From assembly GCA_050261915.1 (NCBI GenBank), contig JBLNDT010000006.1, forward strand, positions 1 to 64,000: a stretch of 64,000 bases of DNA. Direction: 5' to 3'. How positions within the stretch are numbered: position 1 is the first letter of the stretch; each line of letters opens with the position of its first letter. A program made the translations under genes and the position numbers. Below are positions 50,315 through 60,200 of this stretch, one piece after another. Source of the stretch: UBA699 sp050261915 (GTDB lineage: Bacteria > Bacillota > Clostridia > Clostridiales > Clostridiaceae). The notes below the pieces were generated by a model. That model had not been told where the DNA came from, made no database searches, and worked only from the letters and a program-made list of their open reading frames with translations.

Positions 50315-50376
50315 ATTTATTTCGCTTATTATGTTATAATAAATTTTGAAAAGAGCTAAATTAGGAGGTATTTCTT

Positions 50377-51210
50377 TTGAGTTTAAAGAAAAGAATATTT
50401 ATATATATAACAACTATTATTTTAGTTTGTATTACATTATCAGGGTGTGCAGCTGGAGATAATTTAAAGGTTAAGCTAGGTCTTAAAAATACTGATTTTG
50501 AGTATATCAAGCAGAATAAAATTAATAAAATTATTATACAAAGTACAAGAGATCCTGGTTTCAGATTTATGGTAACTGATCAAAATGCAATAAGCGAATT
50601 ATATAATATATTATCTTCAGCAAAACAAGCCAGCCAAAAATCAACCCTTGATGCAGACTATGTGTTTGAGTTATACGAAGCGGAAGGAACAGTACATAAA
50701 TTTAAATACGTAGCTGAACTTGACAGAAGTGAGGGTGGGAATTTATATTCAGATGATAAAATATACGTGGTTTCAAAAAGAATTGACAACGATATAATTA
50801 ATAATTTTTGGGATATAAGAAAACCAAAGAATTTTCAAGATGTGTATTACAGCTCTATTATTGACAGCATAGATAAGTATTTTGCAGATAAGGACAAAAA
50901 TAAATCCATCGGGGTAGATCTTAAGGATGATGTGGATATAGCAAAGTTTTTATTGTCCACAGATTTGGAAAACTTTAAGGATGACTTACACAAGGATTTT
51001 AAAACATCTGAGATTGCATCTGATGACAATGACAAATATGATGTAATGGTTACTGTAAAAACTCAAGGCTATAAATCAACTATGTATAAAAGCATCATAA
51101 CCTTCTGGGATAAGGAAAAGCAGACTGAAGACAAATATTATGTAAGTGGAAAGCATGAGGGTGGAACCTGGAATGTAAATATTACCAGCACAAAACCGGA
51201 TGATTTTTAG
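50377..51210 (+). CDS. Uncharacterised lipoprotein
   Basis: 277 residues from TTG 50377 (AGGAGGT 9 bp upstream). A signal peptide with lipobox LSGC (Cys at about 24; ITLSGCAAGD) marks it as lipid-anchored. The mature part alternates acidic and lysine-rich helices with short strands; the middle resembles bacterial regulatory lipoproteins of the YfkD/DUF5301 kind only loosely. Function unknown. It is followed by a small ferredoxin on its own RBS. Confidence 0.65.
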   Translation: MSLKKRIFIYITTIILVCITLSGCAAGDNLKVKLGLKNTDFEYIKQNKINKIIIQSTRDPGFRFMVTDQNAISELYNILSSAKQASQKSTLDADYVFELYEAEGTVHKFKYVAELDRSEGGNLYSDDKIYVVSKRIDNDIINNFWDIRKPKNFQDVYYSSIIDSIDKYFADKDKNKSIGVDLKDDVDIAKFLLSTDLENFKDDLHKDFKTSEIASDDNDKYDVMVTVKTQGYKSTMYKSIITFWDKEKQTEDKYYVSGKHEGGTWNVNITSTKPDDF

Positions 51211-51253
51211 CAATAGTGTAATAATAAAATAAAAGATTATTGGAGGGATAATT

Positions 51254-51442
51254 ATGAAAGCTATGTTGGAAAAAGAAGGCTGTATAAGCTGTGGGATGTG
51301 TATTGCAATATGTCCTCAGGTATTTCAAATGGAGGATGACGGAAAAGCCGGAGTAGTTCAAGAAGAAGTCCCTGACAATTTGTTAGGTAGTGCAAAAGAA
51401 GCGGAGGAAAGCTGCCCTGTATCTGTAATTGCAATTTCTTAA
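51254..51442 (+). CDS. Single-cluster 4Fe-4S ferredoxin
   Basis: 62 residues. The cluster motif is CISCGMCIAICP, with the fourth Cys in SCPVSVIAI near the C-terminus, as in monocluster ferredoxins such as B. subtilis Fer. RBS GGAGGG. It stands just before a shared terminator and could supply electrons to nrdG or another radical-SAM enzyme; the pairing is inferred. Confidence 0.9.
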   Translation: MKAMLEKEGCISCGMCIAICPQVFQMEDDGKAGVVQEEVPDNLLGSAKEAEESCPVSVIAIS

Positions 51443-51480
51443 AATAAAAGCTGTGGATATTCCACAGCTTTTATTTATGT
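51443..51480. terminator. Bidirectional terminator, ferredoxin and small minus-strand gene
   Basis: AATAAAAGCTGTGGA (51443-51457), TAT loop, TCCACAGCTTTTATT (51461-51475), flanked by A/T tracts between converging genes. Confidence 0.85.
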
Positions 51481-51481
51481 T

Positions 51482-51658
51482 TTAAAAGAAATCCATTAGT
51501 TTACTGTTATTAAGTCTAATAATTCCAGGATCCATATTCACACTATCACCTATTACGGTTCCCTTGGGGAGATTCGACAAACTAATATTTTTAGTTGTGC
51601 CATCCTGAAAGGATATATAAGCGTCTGTCATATTAATATCTATTACTTTTCCAAGCAA
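51482..51658 (-). CDS. Small conserved clostridial protein
   Basis: 58 residues. The reading begins MLGKVIDINMTDAYI and continues through FQDGTTKNISLSNLP to KLMDFF. The alternating pattern suggests a small beta barrel, as seen in OB-like or KOW-like proteins. The start is TTG 51658 behind GAGGTGATG; it is below the usual length cut-off for ORF calling. Comparable short proteins occur in other Clostridium genomes. Function unknown. Confidence 0.65.
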   Translation of the reverse strand: MLGKVIDINMTDAYISFQDGTTKNISLSNLPKGTVIGDSVNMDPGIIRLNNSKLMDFF

Positions 51659-51850
51659 AATTCATCACCTCACTATATTATTTACAATATTTTGTAATAT
51701 ATTCTAAAAAATTAATTATAAGAACATCAGATACAATATATAAACAAAAGAAATAGAAGGTAGCTAACTGTAATCCTCCCTAATACACAAAAAAAGTTGC
51801 TGGAGAAATTGAATAAAAAAATATATCATAGTATAATATCAAATAGACGA

Positions 51851-51866
51851 ATACAATATATAGTGG
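51851..51866 (+). promoter_or_regulatory. Possible NrdR box ahead of nrdD
   Basis: ATACAATATATAGTGG, compared with the NrdR consensus acaCwATATATwgtgt, lies 17 bp before the nrdD start. A second similar site (51731-51746) is too far away to form the usual pair. No nrdR gene is in the window. Confidence 0.4.
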
Positions 51867-51882
51867 TTTGGAGGTAGTTGTA

Positions 51883-53997
51883 ATGCTACATGTTGTGAAA
51901 AGAGATGGCAGAAAAGTAGAATTTAATTCAATTAAAATCACAAATGCTATAAAAGGTGCCTGCGGGGAGATAGGCAATGAGCTAAAGGAAAGCGAATTAA
52001 TAGAGCTTACCCAAAAGGCAATAAAAAAGATTGAGGACTTAGACAAGCCTAATATTAAGGTTGAGGATATTCAAAACATAGTTGAAAGTACTTTGTTAAA
52101 GGAAGGGTATGACGAACTCGGGGTTATCTATTCAAATTATAGAAGAGAAAGAACAAAGATAAGAGAGATTAAGTCAGATTTGATGACTGCTATTGAAAAG
52201 ATAGGAGTAGAAACTGACAGAGACAACGCTAATGTAGGTAACAACTTCAGCTCAAAGCTTCTAAGGATAGCAAGTGAATCAAATAAATGGTACAATCTTT
52301 CAGCTATGCCAAAGTATTTGGCAAAGGCTCATGAAAATGGAGATATATACTACCATGATTTAGACAGCTATAATCTTACAACAAACTGTCTGCACATACC
52401 AACTAAGGAAGTGCTTCAGAGGGGGTTTAACACAGGATATGGATATATCAGACCTCCTAAAAGAATAGAATCAGCATGCGAGCTTTCATGCATATTGCTC
52501 CAGTCAACACAGAACGATATGTTTGGAGGACAATCCCATCCTGATTTTGACAATGATATGGGTGCATTTGTTGAACCTACGAGACATGAAATAAGAAAAG
52601 AACTTAGAGAGCTTGGTATTGAAGAAGGTAAAATAGAAGCAATAGTAGAAAAGAAGCTTACTAAATGTATTAGCCAGGCAATGCAGGGTATTGTATATAA
52701 TCTTAATACAATGCATTCAAGAGCAGGAAGCCAGGTGCCATTCAGCTCAATAAATATTGGAATTCCTGAAACAAGAGATGCAGCTCTTGTATGCGAAAGC
52801 TTTTTAAGGGAATATCAAAAGGGTTTAGGAAATGGAGAACAACCAATATTCCCAAACATAATATTCAGAGTTAAAGAAGGGGTAAACAGAGATAAGGAAG
52901 ACCCATACTACTATCTGTTTAAACTTGCCTGTGAAGTTGCAGGAAAAAGAATGAATCCAACTTTCATGAATATTGATGCGGATTTTAACAAGTTTTACTA
53001 TGATCAAGGGGTAATACCTGCAACTATGGGATGCAGAACCTACGTTTGCTCAAATGTTAATGGGGAGCCAGGAACAAAGGGAAGAGGGAATATAGCCCCA
53101 ACAACAATAAATCTTCCTAGAATAGGTATGGTTTCCAAGGGAGATGTAGATAAATTCTTTAATATTCTTGATCTAAGGCTTGAACTTGCAAAGGATGCCC
53201 TTTTAAACAGATATGATGTGCTTAAGAAATTAAGAGTAAAGGACTTGCCTTTTGTTGCAGGGCAGGGCCTAATGAAGGGATCTGAAAATTTAAGACCAGA
53301 GGATTCAATTGAACCAATACTAAAACAAGGGACCTGGTCTATAGGTTTCATAGGTCTTGCAGAAACCCTTACAGCTCTTATGGGGGTACATCATGGAGAA
53401 GATGAAAAGGCTAGAGAACTAGGGTTGAAAATAGTAACTCATATTAGAAATTATACAGACAAACTTACAAAAGAAACAAATCTTAACTGGAGTACTTATG
53501 CAACTCCTGCAGAAGGACTAAGCGGCAGATTTGTGCTTCAGGACAGAAGGGTTTATGGAATAGTAAAGGGTGTAACTGATAAGGATTATTATACAAATAG
53601 TTACCATGTACCTGTTGAATTTAAAATATCAATAAAAAACAAAATAGATATTGAAGCTCCATATCATAAGCTTTGCAACGCGGGGCACATAAGCTATTTA
53701 GAACTGGATGATTATCCTACTGCAGATGTTATAGAGGATATAATACAATATGCATATGGTGAAACAAACATAAGTTACATAGGAATAAACTTTCATATAA
53801 AATATTGCAGAGAATGCGGGACTTACTTAAACGGTGAAGAAAATTCATGCCCAAAATGCGGCTCAGATGATGTTCAGGGAATTTCTAGAGTTACAGGGTA
53901 TTTGAGCTTGGATGAAAGGTTTGGAGCAGGAAAAACAGCTGAGAGAAAAGACAGAAAATCCCACGATTCAAAGCACAGCAATAATTACTATATCTAA
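51883..53997 (+). CDS. nrdD: Anaerobic ribonucleoside-triphosphate reductase
   Basis: Class III ribonucleotide reductase, 704 residues from ATG 51883 (GGAGGT upstream; TTG 51868 is less likely). An N-terminal ATP-cone (VKRDGRKVEFNSIKITNAI) allows allosteric control. The catalytic core has the finger-loop cysteines, and the C-terminus carries the glycyl radical loop RVTGYLSLDERFG and a zinc site (CRECG, CPKCG). It reduces NTPs to dNTPs, the strictly anaerobic route, with NrdG as activase encoded next. Confidence 0.96.
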   Translation: MLHVVKRDGRKVEFNSIKITNAIKGACGEIGNELKESELIELTQKAIKKIEDLDKPNIKVEDIQNIVESTLLKEGYDELGVIYSNYRRERTKIREIKSDLMTAIEKIGVETDRDNANVGNNFSSKLLRIASESNKWYNLSAMPKYLAKAHENGDIYYHDLDSYNLTTNCLHIPTKEVLQRGFNTGYGYIRPPKRIESACELSCILLQSTQNDMFGGQSHPDFDNDMGAFVEPTRHEIRKELRELGIEEGKIEAIVEKKLTKCISQAMQGIVYNLNTMHSRAGSQVPFSSINIGIPETRDAALVCESFLREYQKGLGNGEQPIFPNIIFRVKEGVNRDKEDPYYYLFKLACEVAGKRMNPTFMNIDADFNKFYYDQGVIPATMGCRTYVCSNVNGEPGTKGRGNIAPTTINLPRIGMVSKGDVDKFFNILDLRLELAKDALLNRYDVLKKLRVKDLPFVAGQGLMKGSENLRPEDSIEPILKQGTWSIGFIGLAETLTALMGVHHGEDEKARELGLKIVTHIRNYTDKLTKETNLNWSTYATPAEGLSGRFVLQDRRVYGIVKGVTDKDYYTNSYHVPVEFKISIKNKIDIEAPYHKLCNAGHISYLELDDYPTADVIEDIIQYAYGETNISYIGINFHIKYCRECGTYLNGEENSCPKCGSDDVQGISRVTGYLSLDERFGAGKTAERKDRKSHDSKHSNNYYI

Positions 53998-54011
53998 AGG
54001 ATGGTGGACTT

Positions 54012-54500
54012 ATGGAATACATAAAAAAAGCTCTTAGGGTTGCAGGGTTTTTAGATAATTCTCTTGTAAACGGTGATGGTCTAAGGTCTGTACTTTTCGT
54101 ATCAGGTTGCAGACATAGATGCAAGGGTTGTCATAATGAATGCATGCAGGATTTTAATTATGGTGATAACGTAAGTCTTGATGAAATATTACAAAGGATT
54201 AAAAACAACATTCCTTTAATCAAAGGGGTAACCTTTTCTGGAGGAGACCCTTTTGAACAAGCTTCAGGGCTCAGCGCTCTTGCAGATGGTATTAAGGAAT
54301 TAGGATTGAATATATGGTGTTATTCGGGATATACTTATGATGAGATATTAAAAAGCAATGATAAGAATAAGCTGGAGCTGCTTGAAAAGATAGATGTTTT
54401 GGTTGATGGAAGGTATGAAGAGCACTTAAAAGAAGGTGCAAAAAAATATACCGGCTCAAGAAATCAGAATATCATTAAATTAGGGGTGCAGTATGGATAA
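54012..54500 (+). CDS. nrdG: Anaerobic RNR activating enzyme
   Basis: Radical-SAM enzyme, 162 residues, that generates the glycyl radical on NrdD. The cluster motif is CRHRCKGCHN (C-x3-C-x2-C), followed by FSGGDPFEQ and the late VDGRYEEHL. It begins 14 bp behind nrdD; its end overlaps the next gene by 8 bp, so it is translationally coupled to the regulator. Confidence 0.95.
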   Translation: MEYIKKALRVAGFLDNSLVNGDGLRSVLFVSGCRHRCKGCHNECMQDFNYGDNVSLDEILQRIKNNIPLIKGVTFSGGDPFEQASGLSALADGIKELGLNIWCYSGYTYDEILKSNDKNKLELLEKIDVLVDGRYEEHLKEGAKKYTGSRNQNIIKLGVQYG

Positions 54501-54852
54501 GGATATTGAAGTTTGCGACTGCTGTGAAATACATGAAGATTGCATTAACTGTGTTAAGGACAATATGCTGGATGAAGGGACCTTTTTAAAGCTTTCTGAA
54601 TTGTTTAAGGTTCTAGGGGATCCTACCAGAATAAAAATAATATATGCACTTTTTAAAAAGGAACTTTGCGTATGTGATATTGCGGAGGTTTTGCAGATGA
54701 CCCAGTCGTCCATATCCCATCAATTAAGAATTTTGCGTTCCTTTCATTTAGTAAAGTACAGAAAGGAAGGTAAGGTAGTATATTATTCTCTGGATGATGA
54801 TCATATTAATGAATTATTTAATTCAGGGCTCGAACATGTGGCTCATAGTTAA
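54493..54852 (+). CDS. ArsR/SmtB-family metalloregulator
   Basis: 119 residues. The N-terminus is Cys-rich (CDCCEIHEDCINC), and the winged helix (LFKVLGDPTRIKIIYALFKKEL) contains the alpha-3-type CVCDIAEVL, the CadC/CzcR-like metal site ELCVCD. The recognition helix QSSISHQLRILRS follows. It is fused by overlap to nrdG, which is an unusual context for a metal sensor. It may respond to Zn/Cd/Co or sense thiol state; autoregulation of the nrd operon is possible. Confidence 0.88.
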   Translation: MDKDIEVCDCCEIHEDCINCVKDNMLDEGTFLKLSELFKVLGDPTRIKIIYALFKKELCVCDIAEVLQMTQSSISHQLRILRSFHLVKYRKEGKVVYYSLDDDHINELFNSGLEHVAHS

Positions 54853-54886
54853 AGGAACTAAAGCTTAGGCTTTAGTTCCTTTTTTA
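54851..54886. terminator. Bidirectional terminator, arsR and MBL genes
   Basis: AAAGGAACTAAAGC (54851-54864), TTAG loop, GCTTTAGTTCCTTT (54869-54882), TTTT; it also ends the converging MBL gene. Confidence 0.85.
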
Positions 54887-55515
54887 TATTCAAGTATTTT
54901 AACCTGATTGTATTCATTTAAATCACCATTCATATTAAGGGTACAGGCGTCGGTTTTATAAGCATTTTTCATGTTTATAAGAAATTTTTCCAGACCTTCA
55001 AGGGTGAAATTTAGTGATCCAGTTTTATAATGCATTGGAATAACTATATGGCTTTTAATTTCCTTTGAAAGCAAAGCAGCTTCAGCACCATCTATGGTAA
55101 AGTTACCACCAATAGGTATTAGAAGAACGTCGATAGAACCTAATTTGCTTATTTCATCCTTTGATAAAACATACCCCAGGTCTCCTAGGTGACAAACTCT
55201 GTAACCATCTACTTCAAATACGAATATTATGTTTTCTCCACGCTTTGCACCCTCTTCTTTATCATGAAAAGATGGAAAACCTTCAATTGGAATATCTCCT
55301 ATATTAAAAAAACCAGCCTTATCAATAACCTTGGTATTCGGGGGAAGATTTTTTATATAGTTATGGTCAAAATGCTGATGGCTTATTGTAACGATATCCG
55401 TATTACCCTTGAAAACTTCATATCCTACGCTTTCATCAAAGGGATCTGTTAATATTTTTCTGCCATCTGAGTCTTCAATTAAAAATGAAGAGTGGCCAAG
55501 CCATGTAATTTTCAT
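54865..55515 (-). CDS. Metallo-beta-lactamase-fold hydrolase (UPF0173/UlaG-like)
   Basis: 216 residues. The MBL signature appears as WLGHSSFLIE and the metal site HQHFDHN, with a later GDLGY and VIPMHYKTG. This is the UPF0173 group, small cytosolic hydrolases of unknown substrate, distantly related to L-ascorbate 6-phosphate lactonase. RBS GGAGTG. Single gene. Confidence 0.85.
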   Translation of the reverse strand: MKITWLGHSSFLIEDSDGRKILTDPFDESVGYEVFKGNTDIVTISHQHFDHNYIKNLPPNTKVIDKAGFFNIGDIPIEGFPSFHDKEEGAKRGENIIFVFEVDGYRVCHLGDLGYVLSKDEISKLGSIDVLLIPIGGNFTIDGAEAALLSKEIKSHIVIPMHYKTGSLNFTLEGLEKFLINMKNAYKTDACTLNMNGDLNEYNQVKILEYKKGTKA

Positions 55516-55603
55516 AAAAACACTCCTTCATTAGTTAGTATTTATAGTATAACCTATAAATTAATTTTATTATCTGATATGATAAAATAGGAAGGTGGTA
55601 CAG

Positions 55604-56914
55604 TTGGAGATATTATTTGCATTTATTATATCATTTATTTTATTGATTTTATGTGTATTTAGAGGAATATTTGTAGCATATCCATTAGGAATAAGTTTTT
55701 TAATATTTGTATTTGTTGCAGTAAAGCGTGGAAATGGACTTAAAAAGGTGGCAGTCCTTGCTTTTGAAGGAAGCAAAAAATCAGTAACCATATTGAAAAT
55801 ATTCATTTTAATAGGTGGTATAACGGCAATATGGATGTCTTCGGGAACTGTAGCTGCAATAGTATTTTATGGGATAGAATTTTTGAAGCCTGACATTTTC
55901 GTGCTTTCAGCATTTTTAATATGTTGCTTTGTATCCTTTCTTATAGGCACTTCCTTTGGAACCATAGGTACTGTAGGGATAGCACTAATGGTAATAGCAA
56001 GAGGCGGCGGCGTAAGCGTGCCGGTTGCTGCAGGGGCAATAATCGCAGGAGCTTATTTTGGGGACAGGTGTTCACCCATGTCCTCAAGCGCAAATCTTGT
56101 AGGAGCAATAACAGGGACAAATATATATGAAAATATAAAGAACATGTTTAAAACCAGCATTATTCCATTTGTACTAGCTATTGCAATATACTTTGTTGTT
56201 TCCCTTATATATCCTTTAAACAACTCAGGGAATTATTTAAATAGTGAAATAATAAAGGTTTTTAAAATAAACATAATAGTTCTTATACCTGCATTAATAA
56301 TGCTGGCATTTTCCATATTCAAGGTGGATGTTAAACTGTCCATGCTTATTAGTGTTTTAACAGCAGTATTTATCAGTATATATGTACAAAATTATTCTTT
56401 ATATCAATGTATAAATTATATGATGTTTGGGTATAATATGCCTGTAGATAGTCCCTTAAGCTCAATAATAAAGGGGGGAGGGATATTATCAATGCTTAAA
56501 ACTGCATTGGTGGTGTTTATATCCTCTGCCTTTTCAGGTATATTTGAAGGAACAGGGATGCTTAACAGAATTCAGGACATTTTAGACAATGCAAAAAACA
56601 GATATGAGGTATTTCGTAATGTTGCCTTAACAAGTATGGCAACTTCAATGTTTGGCTGCAGTCAGTCCTTAGCTGTAATAATGACTGAAATGCTTAATAA
56701 AAAGAGCTATATAAAAAACGGGATTCCAAAGGAACAAAGTGCAGTGGACCTTGAAAATACAGCAATTATAATATCACCCCTTATTCCATGGAATGTTGCT
56801 CTATTGGTTCCTATGGTAAATTTACGGGCAGATTTTAAGTGTATACCATTTATTGTATACCTATATTTAATACCATTATTTAATCTTGCATATTACAAAA
56901 TTAAGGCGAAATAA
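55604..56914 (+). CDS. nhaC: NhaC-family Na+/H+ antiporter
   Basis: 436 residues from TTG 55604 behind GGAAGGTGG; a GTG at 55595 lies on the RBS. Eleven to twelve membrane helices with the family block GTSFGTIGTVGIALMVIA and GAYFGDRCSPMSSSANLV, and a second related half with FGCSQSLAVIMTEML. Exchanges cytosolic Na+ (or Li+) for external H+ and may also carry other ion pairs. The stop overlaps the promoter of the ileS leader. Confidence 0.88.
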   Translation: MEILFAFIISFILLILCVFRGIFVAYPLGISFLIFVFVAVKRGNGLKKVAVLAFEGSKKSVTILKIFILIGGITAIWMSSGTVAAIVFYGIEFLKPDIFVLSAFLICCFVSFLIGTSFGTIGTVGIALMVIARGGGVSVPVAAGAIIAGAYFGDRCSPMSSSANLVGAITGTNIYENIKNMFKTSIIPFVLAIAIYFVVSLIYPLNNSGNYLNSEIIKVFKINIIVLIPALIMLAFSIFKVDVKLSMLISVLTAVFISIYVQNYSLYQCINYMMFGYNMPVDSPLSSIIKGGGILSMLKTALVVFISSAFSGIFEGTGMLNRIQDILDNAKNRYEVFRNVALTSMATSMFGCSQSLAVIMTEMLNKKSYIKNGIPKEQSAVDLENTAIIISPLIPWNVALLVPMVNLRADFKCIPFIVYLYLIPLFNLAYYKIKAK

Positions 56915-56943
56915 TTGACAGGGTTGATATTTTATAATATAAT
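56915..56943 (+). promoter_or_regulatory. Promoter of the ileS T-box transcript
   Basis: TTGACA (56915-56920), 17 bp, TATAAT (56938-56943): a perfect sigma-A match, abutting the nhaC stop. Confidence 0.85.
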
Positions 56944-56949
56944 TATGAA

Positions 56950-57207
56950 AATCAATAATTGTTTACAAAGGAAAATGTGTTGAACAGGAAAAGTAGTTAA
57001 ATCAGTTACTTAAAGAGAGTGGATGCTGGTGGGAATCCATAGGAAAGGTTTAATGAAAATCACCTGGGAGCAGGAAACTGAAAGGTATGCCAAGTAAGTT
57101 TTTTCGTAATCCTGCGTTAAAGGATATGGCATGTTTGTGTTGAAAGTCAATACCGTAGGTGGTACAGCGAATTTTACTTCGTCCTATTTTGGACGAAGTT
57201 TTTTTAT
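56950..57207 (+). promoter_or_regulatory. T-box leader of ileS (isoleucine)
   Basis: T-box core GTAGGTGGTACAGCGA (57155-57170). The terminator is ACTTCGTCC (57176-57184) and GGACGAAGT (57191-57199) with a T run; its 5' arm is shared with the antiterminator (TAGG..GCGA against TTCGTCCTA). Candidate specifier ATC (57059-57061) lies on the 3' side of stem I in AATGAAAATCACC. Uncharged tRNA-Ile should turn on ileS. Confidence 0.9.
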
Positions 57208-57232
57208 ATTATCAATGAGGGGAGATAAAAAT

Positions 57233-60200
57233 ATGTATAAGAAAGTGGATAACTCAAGAACCTTTGTTCAAATGGAAAAAGATGTTTTGGAACTTTGGAA
57301 TGAAAAGGGTGTTATCAAAAAAAGTTTTGATTTAAACCAAGGTGCAGAATATTTTACATTTTATGACGGTCCTCCAACAGCAAACGGAAAACCTCATATA
57401 GGACACGTATTAACAAGGGTTATCAAGGATTTGATTCCTAGATATAAGGTAATGAAGGGGTACAGAGTACTTAGAAAAGCAGGATGGGATACCCATGGAC
57501 TTCCTGTTGAACTAGAAGTTGAAAAACAGCTTGGAATTTCTGGTAAGCCTCAGATAGAAGAATACGGAGTTGAGGAATTTACAAAAAAATGTAAAGAAAG
57601 CGTGTTTACATATGTATCACAATGGAAGGAAATGTCCGAGAGACTTGGTTTCTGGGTAGACATGGAGAACCCATATGTAACTTATCACAACACATACATT
57701 GAGTCAGTATGGTGGTCCTTAAAGCAAATGTGGGAAAAGGATCTTATGTATAAAGGTCATAAGGTTGTGCCTTATTGCCCTAGATGCGGAACTGCTCTTT
57801 CATCTCACGAGGTATCACAAGGATACAAGGATGTAAAGGAATCTTCAGTATATGTTAAGTTTAAAGTTGTAGGTCAGGATAAATATATCCTTGCTTGGAC
57901 AACAACTCCATGGACACTTCCAAGTAACGTTGCTCTTGCTATAAATAAGGCATATACTTATGTGGAAGTTGTAAATAATGGTGAAAATCTTATTCTTGCC
58001 AAGGATCTGCTTGAAACTCTTATTGGCGAATATGAGGTTGTAAGAGAGTTCAAGGGCGAAGAACTTGTTGGGTTAGAATACGAGCAGATGTTTAAATTTG
58101 CAAAGGTGGATAAAAAGGCATTTTATGTTGTGCATGCAGACTATGTTACTCTTACAGATGGTACTGGTATAGTTCATACTGCACCAGCATTTGGTGAGGA
58201 CGATAACATAACGGGTAAAAAGTATGACCTTCCACTTATAAATCTTGTAGATACCCAGGGAAGATTTACAGAGGAAGTTACACCTTGGAAGGGTAAATTT
58301 GTTAAGGATGTTGATTCTAAGATAATAGACAGCCTTAGAGAAAGCAATATTCTTTATAAAGAAGAAAAATTTGAACACTCCTATCCATTCTGCTGGAGAT
58401 GTAATACTCCATTACTTTACTATCCTAGAGACACCTGGTTCATAAGAATGTCTTCCTTAAGAGGCAAACTCGTTAAAAATACTAATGATACAAATTGGTA
58501 TCCTGACAATGTAAGAACAGGAAGGTTTGGGAAATTTGTAGAAGGAGCTATTGACTGGGGCTTAAGCCGTGAAAGATACTGGGGAACTCCACTTCCTGTA
58601 TGGGAATGTGATTGCGGCCATAAAGAATGTATAGGAAGCATAGCAGAGCTTAAAGAAAAAGGAATTGATGTTCCAGAGAACATTGAGCTTCATAAGCCAT
58701 ATATTGATGCAGTTAAACTCAGATGCAGCAAATGCGGTAAGGAAATGACCAGATCTACGGAAGTTATTGACTGCTGGTATGATTCAGGAGCAATGCCTTT
58801 TGCACAACATCACTATCCATTTGAAAACAAGGAGATTTTTGAACAAAATTTCCCTGCACAGTTTATTTCTGAAGCAGTAGACCAAACAAGAGGATGGTTC
58901 TATTCACTTATGGCAATATCCACTTGTATTTTTGACAAGAGTTCCTTTGAAAACTGCGTAGTGCTTGGACACGTTCTTGATAAACACGGCTTAAAGATGT
59001 CAAAGTCCAAGGGCAATGTATTAAGTCCGACTACAGTCCTTGAAAATGAAGGTGCTGATGCTTCAAGATGGTACTTCTATACTGCAAGTGCACCATGGCT
59101 TCCATCAAGATTTTATGAGGAAGCTGTTCAAGACAGCCAAAGAAAATTCCTGGGCACACTTTGGAACGTATATTCCTTCTATGTGCTTTATGCAGATATT
59201 GATAACTTTAATCCACTAGACTACAAGGAATTTAAGAGTGAGCACGTTATGGACAAATGGATAACTGCAAAATTAAATTCACTTATAAAAGAAACAGAGG
59301 ATTACCTTGATAATTACAAGATTACAGAAGCTGCCAAGAATGTAGGAGAATTCGTTGATGAACTTTCCAACTGGTACGTTAGAAGAAACAGGGCAAGATT
59401 CTGGAGCGAAGAGCTTACAGATGATAAAATAGGAGCTTATGTAACACTTTACAGAGTGCTTAACACATTATGCCTTGTTGCTGCACCATTTGTTCCATTT
59501 ATGACAGAAGAGATATACCAGAACCTTGTTGTAAGTCTTGATCCAAATGCAAAGGAAAGCATACATCTATGCAAATGGCCTGTTTATGATGAAGCCTTAG
59601 TTGATGCTGAATTGGTTGAAGACATGGAAGATGCCTACAAGATAGTTAAACTTGGAAGAAGCACAAGAAATGGAGCAAACATAAAGAACAGGCAGCCTCT
59701 TTCAGAAATGCTTGTAAGCACAAAATCACTTCCTGAATATTATGGAGACATAATAAAGGAAGAACTTAATATTAAGGAAATTGTATTTGGAGCAGATTTA
59801 TCAAAATACGTAAGCTTTGATATAAAACCTAATCTACCAGTACTTGGAAAAGAATATGGAAAGATGATTCCTGCTATAAGGAAAGAAATTTCTGCAATGG
59901 ATCAGATGGATCTGGCACAGAGAATAATTGCCGGGGAAATAGTGTATATAACCATTGACGAAGAAGATATTCCTCTTTCAGAGGAGAACCTACTTGTAAC
60001 AATGCAGGGGCTTGAAGGATTTGCATTTGCAGGAGAAGGTCCTGTGGGAGTTGTTCTTGATACTCATATCACAGAAGAACTAAAGGAAGAAGGTCTTGTA
60101 AGAGAAATACTAAGCAAGGTTCAAAATATGAGAAAAGACAGCGGTTTTGAAGTAGCAGATAAAATTAAACTTTATGTTTCCCAAAATGAAGGCCTTGAAG

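Noticed and set aside
51731..51746. Second NrdR-like box far upstream of nrdD
   Set aside because: 120 bp from the nearer site, while paired NrdR boxes normally lie about 30 bp apart; probably chance in AT-rich DNA.
57131..57232. Longer N-terminus for ileS
   Set aside because: These codons lie within the T-box and its terminator; the ribosome site and family alignment point to ATG 57233.
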